DNA from: CAYWFF01 sp964458085
GTDB taxonomy: Bacteria; Patescibacteriota; Microgenomatia; UBA8517
Assembly (NCBI GenBank): GCA_964458085.1
Contig: CAYWFF010000018.1
Location: forward strand, 1 to 18,374
Length of the DNA: 18,374 nucleotides
Direction: 5' to 3'
In this document: one piece after another, positions 14,244-18,374 of the stretch
Numbering within the stretch: position 1 is the stretch's first letter
Layout: every line of letters starts with the position of its first letter
The notes under the pieces: generated by a model
The model's input: only the letters and a program-made list of their open reading frames with translations
Told to the model about the DNA's origin: nothing
The model's database searches: none
Position numbers and translations under genes: made by a program

Positions 14244-14262
14244 CATAGTATAATATGCTATG
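14244..14262 (+). promoter_or_regulatory. -10 box of the 7TM/ATP-grasp operon inside an inverted repeat
   Basis: A perfect TATAAT (14249-14254) ends 5 nt before the ATG at 14260, so the transcript should be leaderless. The box is enclosed by the inverted repeat CATAG (14244-14248)/CTATG (14258-14262). No good -35 hexamer is seen at 16-18 bp. Confidence 0.45.
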
Positions 14263-15165
14263 TTTTATAGATTATTTACGCTTACTGTCAGCCTCGTAGC
14301 AGTACTTTTTTTACTGACAACAGATGTTTCAGCCCAAAGGGCGACCCTAACTCCCGTTGAAACTCCGACGGCAACTCCGTCTGCTACATTAACTGTAACT
14401 CCCGAACCCACTCCAACACCAAGACAAGATTTGACGAAACAATCCGAAGAAACCCTCGGGCCATTAGAACAGCTATTAAGAGACCAGGAATTGGGAAATA
14501 TGTTCCCACAAAATCCTTTGAAGTATTCCATCAGAAGCGCGGTCGATTCCGGAATTCCGGCAAATACAATTGTCCTATTGCTTCTTCTGCCCGGAGTTGC
14601 AGCCTTAATCGCTGCCGCGAGACATTTAGTTGGATTAAGGGGGTTTGGTATATTTTTACCTGCTGCTTTATCTGTGGTATTTGTTGCAACCGGACCTTTA
14701 GCGGGAATCGGACTTTTTATGATAATTGTTTTTGTGTCTACTTTGACCAGAATGGTAATGCGCAAAACGAAAATAAAATTACAGTATTTACCCCGCATGG
14801 CACTGCTTTTGCAATTTGTTGTTTTGGGCATTTTGGGAGTTTTGTTTATCCCGCAGGTTGTAAGATATTTTGCACTGGGAAATATTTCAATTTTCCCGGT
14901 GTTGATACTGGTACTTTTAGCCGAAGACTTTAGTCGGGTTCAACTTGGGAAAAGCGCCAAAATTGCAATAAATCTGACAACAGAAACGCTGATACTTGCC
15001 CTGGTGTCGTTTGTTTTTCTTACCACTAAACCGGTTCAGGAATACGCTCTCCTGAATCCCGAAATATTTATTTTAGGGATAATAGTGTTTGATTATTTAA
15101 TGGGTAAATATGTGGGCTTGCGCTTCATGGAATATTGGCGGTTTCGCAAATTACTACGTAAATAA
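14260..15165 (+). CDS. 7TM protein of the 7TM/inactive-transglutaminase family, with signal peptide and Thr-Pro linker
   Basis: The 301-residue protein has a signal peptide (residues 1-25, ending VSAQ), a Thr/Pro-rich extracytoplasmic linker (28-54: TPVETPTATPSAT, TPEPTPTP), a short helical stretch, and about seven hydrophobic segments from ~101 to ~285. The membrane part carries hallmarks of the domain usually found fused to an inactive transglutaminase in proteobacteria: LRGFGIFLPAALSVVF (126-141), a following Gly-rich helix ending in Arg, YLPRMALLLQFVVL, IFPVLILVLLAEDFSR (211-226), and a late NPEIFILGIIVFDYLMGKY segment. The transglutaminase-like domain itself is absent and the linker takes its place. 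The gene precedes the ATP-grasp ligase by 6 nt, the same association as in proteobacteria, so it likely provides the membrane part of that system. Confidence 0.75.
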   Translation: MFYRLFTLTVSLVAVLFLLTTDVSAQRATLTPVETPTATPSATLTVTPEPTPTPRQDLTKQSEETLGPLEQLLRDQELGNMFPQNPLKYSIRSAVDSGIPANTIVLLLLLPGVAALIAAARHLVGLRGFGIFLPAALSVVFVATGPLAGIGLFMIIVFVSTLTRMVMRKTKIKLQYLPRMALLLQFVVLGILGVLFIPQVVRYFALGNISIFPVLILVLLAEDFSRVQLGKSAKIAINLTTETLILALVSFVFLTTKPVQEYALLNPEIFILGIIVFDYLMGKYVGLRFMEYWRFRKLLRK

Positions 15166-15171
15166 AAGCTT

Positions 15172-16494
15172 ATGAAAGTACGAGACATTCTGGGGTTGAA
15201 CGCCCGAACTCAGCTGTATTCATATCCCAATAACGACGCAAAAGCTAAAGGAACAGCAAATTCAAAACTTTCGACTAAACGGATATTGAAACGTGCCGAA
15301 ATTCCCGTTCCTGAGATTTATGCAAAATTTAAAGAGCCACACGATATAAATAAACTAGACTGGACAAAACTGCCTGAAAGTTTTGCTTTAAAACCCAATA
15401 AAGGACTCGGAGGTGAAGGAATTGTGGTGGTCAAAAAGAGAGCAAAAGATCCGGATAAGCCCACAGGTTACGCAAACGATGCATGGCTTACCACTTCTAA
15501 ACGCAGGGTCAGTATTGATGACTTGAAACTGCATATTTTAGATATATTAGAAGGTGCATATAGCATCGGAAACGTTCCTGATATGGCATATATTGAAGAA
15601 TATATCGGAAGGCACAAAGCTTTTCAGAAGTATGCATTTCGCGGAACTCCTGATTTGCGTGTCATAGTTTACAACAAGGTTCCGGTTATGGCCATGCTCC
15701 GGCTGCCGACTAAAGAAAGCGGCGGCAGAGCTAATTTGCATCAGGGTGCAATTGCGGTCGGTGTTGATATTGCAACCGGTATCACTACTAAAGCATGGTG
15801 GCATAATAAATATATTCACCATAAACCCGGCACTAAAAGAAAACTTCACGGTATTAAAATACCCACTTGGACAAAAGTAATGGAGATTGCGGTTCGTTGC
15901 CAAGAGGCGACAGGAATAGGATATTTGGGAGCAGACATTGTAATGCACCCGGAAAAAGGACCTATGGTATTGGAATTGAATTACCAGCCGGGATTGTCAA
16001 TTCAATTTGCAAATGATGCTGGATTAAGAAGGAGGCTGGAGCGGGTTTCTGAGTTAGAAGTAAAAAACGCCGAACACGGTGTTAAAATTGCAAAAGCGCT
16101 TTTTGCTTCATCGTTTGCCGATCGTGTCAAAGCTGAAGAAGGGGTCCGAACCCTTAATCCCGTGGAAGATGTAAAAGTATATCCGGGCGGAAAAAAACGA
16201 ATTAGTATTAAAGCAAGAATCGATACGGGTGCTGTCAGAAGTTCTATAGATAAAGATTTAGCAGTAAAATTAGGACTTTTAAGGGACGACAATATATTAT
16301 GGAAAAAAAGGTATGCATATAGGTCGGCTGCGGGCAGGCAATCCAGGCCTGTTATAGGGCTTACGATGCGTTTGGGTGGTCGGAAAATTAAAACTACAGC
16401 ATCAGTCGCGAACCGGTCAAACATGACTACACCGCTTTTAATTGGCAGAAATGACTTAACGGGGTTTTTAATTAATCCTATTGATGTAGAATGA
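15172..16494 (+). CDS. Alpha-L-glutamate-ligase-like ATP-grasp fused to a retropepsin-like (RimB/'ATP-dependent zinc protease') domain
   Basis: Residues 1-~315 form a RimK-related ATP-grasp ligase: NSKLSTKRILKRAEIPVPE, FALKPNKGLGGEGIVVV (71-87, K74 and the glycine-rich loop), RGTPDLRVIVYNKVPVMAMLRLP (157-179), RANLHQGAIAVGVDIATG, GADIV (D255) and the metal-binding VLELN (E268, N270). These match the alpha-L-glutamate-ligase-like family, which joins an amino acid or peptide to a carboxylate using ATP. Residues ~330-440 are a retropepsin-like aspartyl-protease domain: KARIDTGAVRSSID with the catalytic-type DTGA at 351-354, and PLLIGRNDLTGFLINP. In proteobacteria this domain is a separate neighbouring protein annotated as an ATP-dependent zinc protease; here it is fused. 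Ligation and cleavage may act on the same substrate. It is 6 nt after the 7TM gene. Confidence 0.88.
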   Translation: MKVRDILGLNARTQLYSYPNNDAKAKGTANSKLSTKRILKRAEIPVPEIYAKFKEPHDINKLDWTKLPESFALKPNKGLGGEGIVVVKKRAKDPDKPTGYANDAWLTTSKRRVSIDDLKLHILDILEGAYSIGNVPDMAYIEEYIGRHKAFQKYAFRGTPDLRVIVYNKVPVMAMLRLPTKESGGRANLHQGAIAVGVDIATGITTKAWWHNKYIHHKPGTKRKLHGIKIPTWTKVMEIAVRCQEATGIGYLGADIVMHPEKGPMVLELNYQPGLSIQFANDAGLRRRLERVSELEVKNAEHGVKIAKALFASSFADRVKAEEGVRTLNPVEDVKVYPGGKKRISIKARIDTGAVRSSIDKDLAVKLGLLRDDNILWKKRYAYRSAAGRQSRPVIGLTMRLGGRKIKTTASVANRSNMTTPLLIGRNDLTGFLINPIDVE

Positions 16495-16497
16495 CTT

Positions 16498-17382
16498 ATG
16501 GCAAAAATACTTATTGTGGTGGGCGGTAGCGTAAAAAAGCTAACGGATTTTGCGGAAGCTTCAAACCATGTAGGAATTCCTGTTACTTTAGCCAGTTTAA
16601 ACAATATAACTTTTTTGTCTCTTGTTCCTAATAAACTTCTTATTTCCGGAATTGACCCTTTAGACTTTGAGGTCGTTTATATCAGAATGGTCGGCAAGCA
16701 CTTGGAAGATACGACACTGCTTATAAATTATCTTAAAGATAAAAAAATAAGATTAGTAGACCGTGTCTATCATACTGAGCAACTAATTCCTTCAACTATT
16801 TCGAAAGCGCACGAAACTATGAAACTTATAAATGCCGGTGTGGAAATGCCTAAAACATATTATGGATCCTTGGAGAGCGTGATTAAATGGGGTAAAGATA
16901 ATTTGAACTATCCGTTTATATTGAAAAGTACTTCAGGCAGGAGGGCTCGTGAAGTATGGATTGCGGAAAGCGATGAAGCATTGGCAGATCTTTATAGTGA
17001 ATTGCGAATTAAAGAAAAGGCAGGCATGCGCTTTTTTGCTCAAGAATTTGTTAATGCCTCTGTTAGATATCGGATTTTGGTCATAGGCGGGAGAGCGGTC
17101 GCAGGTATTTTCAGACCGACTAAATGGCGAAAACGGTTTAATCAATCTGAAAATGAATTTAAAGGAGTTTTAAATCCAATTCCGGAAAAAACAATTGAGA
17201 TCGCTATAAAAGCTGCTGAAGCTACACAGTTAGACATAGCAGGGGTTGATATTTTAGTTGAGGACGAGACGGGGCGAGAGCTCGTGATAGAAGCTAATGC
17301 TGCGCCAGCGTGGAAACTTATTAAGAAAGATTTAGATATCCCTATTGAACAGGAAATAATAAAGTATTTGAATACATTATGA
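16498..17382 (+). CDS. Second RimK-type ATP-grasp ligase
   Basis: The 294-residue protein has an N-terminal Rossmann-like pre-ATP-grasp region (MAKILIVVGG, ...VVYIRM), then STISKAHETMKLINAGVEMPKT (99-120), the ATP-binding lysine in PFILKSTSGRRAREV (K143), FFAQEFVNASVRYRILVIGGRAVAGIFRP, and the metal site AGVDILV (D251) and VIEANAAP (E265, N267). These are typical RimK/glutathione-synthase-like features: it should activate a carboxylate with ATP and join it to an amine. It is only distantly similar to the ATP-grasp domain encoded just upstream, so the two probably have different substrates. It starts 3 nt after the previous stop and overlaps the following methyltransferase by 4 nt (ATGA), so translation is probably coupled. 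Confidence 0.88.
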   Translation: MAKILIVVGGSVKKLTDFAEASNHVGIPVTLASLNNITFLSLVPNKLLISGIDPLDFEVVYIRMVGKHLEDTTLLINYLKDKKIRLVDRVYHTEQLIPSTISKAHETMKLINAGVEMPKTYYGSLESVIKWGKDNLNYPFILKSTSGRRAREVWIAESDEALADLYSELRIKEKAGMRFFAQEFVNASVRYRILVIGGRAVAGIFRPTKWRKRFNQSENEFKGVLNPIPEKTIEIAIKAAEATQLDIAGVDILVEDETGRELVIEANAAPAWKLIKKDLDIPIEQEIIKYLNTL

Positions 17383-18002
17383 CTACATATTCCATAAACG
17401 AAAACATTAAAAAGACTTATCAGAAAAAATACGATAAATACGGTGTTGACCCAAGATCACTTCAATGGCACCAAAAAGGGGCTGCTCATCAACGGTTTCG
17501 CCAGTTTTGGGCGGAAATAGATTTTTCAAATAAATCCGTTTTAGATATCGGTTGCGGTTTTGGAGAATTCGGGAAATTTCTTCTAAAACGATATCAAAAA
17601 GTAAGCTATACCGGAGTAGATATTGTCCCGGAGTTTATAGATGAAGCAAGAAAATTAGTTCCTAAGGGTATGTTTATAACAGGCGATTTTTTCGCTGAGT
17701 CGCATGATGAGAAATTTGATGTGGTGGTTGCAAGCGGAGTTTTAAATTCCAATGTACCGAATAATTTAGAGTGGCGCAAAAATAGTATTGATATTATGTT
17801 CAAAAGTGCAAAAAAAGTCCTTGCATTCAACATGTTAGGTGCCCATCCACAACCTGAAACTCCTAAGGAAAGTAATGTCTGGTATGCTGATTCATTGGAT
17901 ATACTTGATCACTGCTTATCTTTAACACGCCGCGTCATCCTTCGCCACCACTATCACCCTGCAGATTTTACGATATTTATGTATCCAAAAAAAAACTTAT
18001 AA
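17379..18002 (+). CDS. Class I SAM-dependent methyltransferase
   Basis: The 207-residue product has a Rossmann-type methyltransferase core: motif I VLDIGCGFGEFGKFL (residues 54-68), motif II acidic end YTGVDI (D81), motif III-like GMFITGDFF, and the motif IV region KFDVVVASGVLNS. The substrate cannot be read from the sequence. The C-terminal part (LSLTRRVILRHHYHPADFTIFMY) resembles the final strands of small-molecule methyltransferases. Overlap by ATGA with the ATP-grasp gene places it in the same operon and suggests it modifies the product or substrate of those ligases; that link is inference. Confidence 0.85.
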   Translation: MTTYSINENIKKTYQKKYDKYGVDPRSLQWHQKGAAHQRFRQFWAEIDFSNKSVLDIGCGFGEFGKFLLKRYQKVSYTGVDIVPEFIDEARKLVPKGMFITGDFFAESHDEKFDVVVASGVLNSNVPNNLEWRKNSIDIMFKSAKKVLAFNMLGAHPQPETPKESNVWYADSLDILDHCLSLTRRVILRHHYHPADFTIFMYPKKNL

Positions 18003-18015
18003 AAATAACCTAAAT

Positions 18016-18374
18016 ATGTCAGAAATATACGTTTCCGATGAGAATGTAGAACTGGATCCAGCTTCAACTTGGTTTAGAAAACTGAGCGAAGGAATTGTTG
18101 AACCTATTGAAAGAAATGTAGTGAAGGATTTCTTAGAAACCCGGTGCCATGCAAATTTTACAAATTTAACAGAAGAACACCAAAAAGGACTAAGAGCTGC
18201 TGCTTATGGCGGTAAAAGAAGACCGGCTGGTATGAAGGGTGTTTGGACTGAAGAAGGATGGAATGGAATTAAGGACTGGTTAACGGGTTGGGCTGAACTT
18301 TATGAGCAAAGGACAGGAGATACACTGCCGAAAATTATTTATAGAAAAGGAGAACCTGAAGAACATATTGTCAA
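18016..18374 (+). CDS. Unrecognised protein, 5' part only
   Basis: An ATG 13 nt after the methyltransferase stop opens a frame that continues off the window (119 codons visible). The start MSEIYVSDENVELDPAST has no signal peptide or membrane helix. The visible part is soluble and Trp-rich, with a basic patch (YGGKRRPAG, residues ~64-72) and WTEEGWNGIKDWLTGWAELYEQRTGD. I recognise no family. Its position suggests membership of the ATP-grasp/methyltransferase operon. Codon use is like the preceding gene. Confidence 0.7.
   Translation, partial: MSEIYVSDENVELDPASTWFRKLSEGIVEPIERNVVKDFLETRCHANFTNLTEEHQKGLRAAAYGGKRRPAGMKGVWTEEGWNGIKDWLTGWAELYEQRTGDTLPKIIYRKGEPEEHIV

Noticed and set aside
14265..14831. 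188-codon ORF on the minus strand
   Set aside because: It lies wholly opposite the signal peptide, Thr-Pro linker and membrane helices of the 7TM gene; the GVGVGSGV-type repeats are the complement of the TPTP linker.
16002..16604. 200-codon ORF on the minus strand
   Set aside because: It is antisense to the retropepsin domain and the start of the second ATP-grasp, both of which have clear family motifs.
1..18374. CRISPR array, transposon inverted repeats, rRNA or riboswitch
   Set aside because: No regularly spaced identical repeats, no paired terminal inverted repeats around a transposase, and no recognisable rRNA or riboswitch core were seen on reading both strands.

Overview
The window looks like a chromosomal segment of a Candidate Phyla Radiation (Patescibacteria) bacterium, most likely a Microgenomates-type lineage. 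The reasons are the moderately AT-rich small genes with long thin intergenic spacers, a PEGA-domain membrane protein, a TagA/WecG glycosyltransferase with a lineage-style insertion, secreted proteins with Thr-Pro linkers and a WWQVKEG-type C-terminal domain, and an almost complete lack of Shine-Dalgarno sequences. TGA is used as an ordinary stop, so this is genetic code 11, not the code-25 lineages. The taxon is an inference; no rRNA or ribosomal protein gene is present.

Layout. (1) 1-1100: the C-terminal part of a large serine recombinase runs into the 3' end of a tRNA-Pro(CGG) gene on the other strand, which looks like the right edge of an integrative element sitting in a tRNA gene. (2) 1150-6030: housekeeping and envelope genes: rsmI, tRNA-Arg(CCT), an unusual fusion of an excisionase-like HTH to an M20-peptidase fold that has lost catalytic residues, a PEGA/beta-propeller membrane protein (minus strand) and mreB. 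(3) 6031-8415: a gene-poor spacer of about 430 bp, then a GT26 (TagA/WecG) glycosyltransferase and type 2 isopentenyl-diphosphate isomerase. (4) 8565-14205: a small HTH protein, a membrane-anchored SurA/parvulin-like protein, and two paralogous secreted Ig-domain proteins that flank a cupredoxin-like protein lacking most copper ligands. This reads as a cell-surface module. (5) 14260-18374: a tightly packed operon with a 7TM protein (the membrane half of the 7TM/inactive-transglutaminase family), an alpha-L-glutamate-ligase-like ATP-grasp fused to a retropepsin-like protease, a second RimK-type ATP-grasp, a SAM methyltransferase, and the start of an unknown protein.

The most interesting unit is region 5. 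Its first two genes are a rearranged, fused form of a set that in proteobacteria occurs as three neighbouring genes (7TM-transglutaminase-like, ATP-grasp ligase, 'ATP-dependent zinc protease'). Adding a second ATP-grasp and a methyltransferase suggests a membrane-linked amino-acid or peptide ligation system with its own cleavage arm. Its substrate is unknown.

Regulation. Several genes carry a recognisable -10 box only 5-11 nt before the start codon, which points to leaderless or nearly leaderless transcription. The two genes encoding excisionase-like HTH domains each have tandem repeats of 10-bp period in the promoter or leader, consistent with autoregulation.
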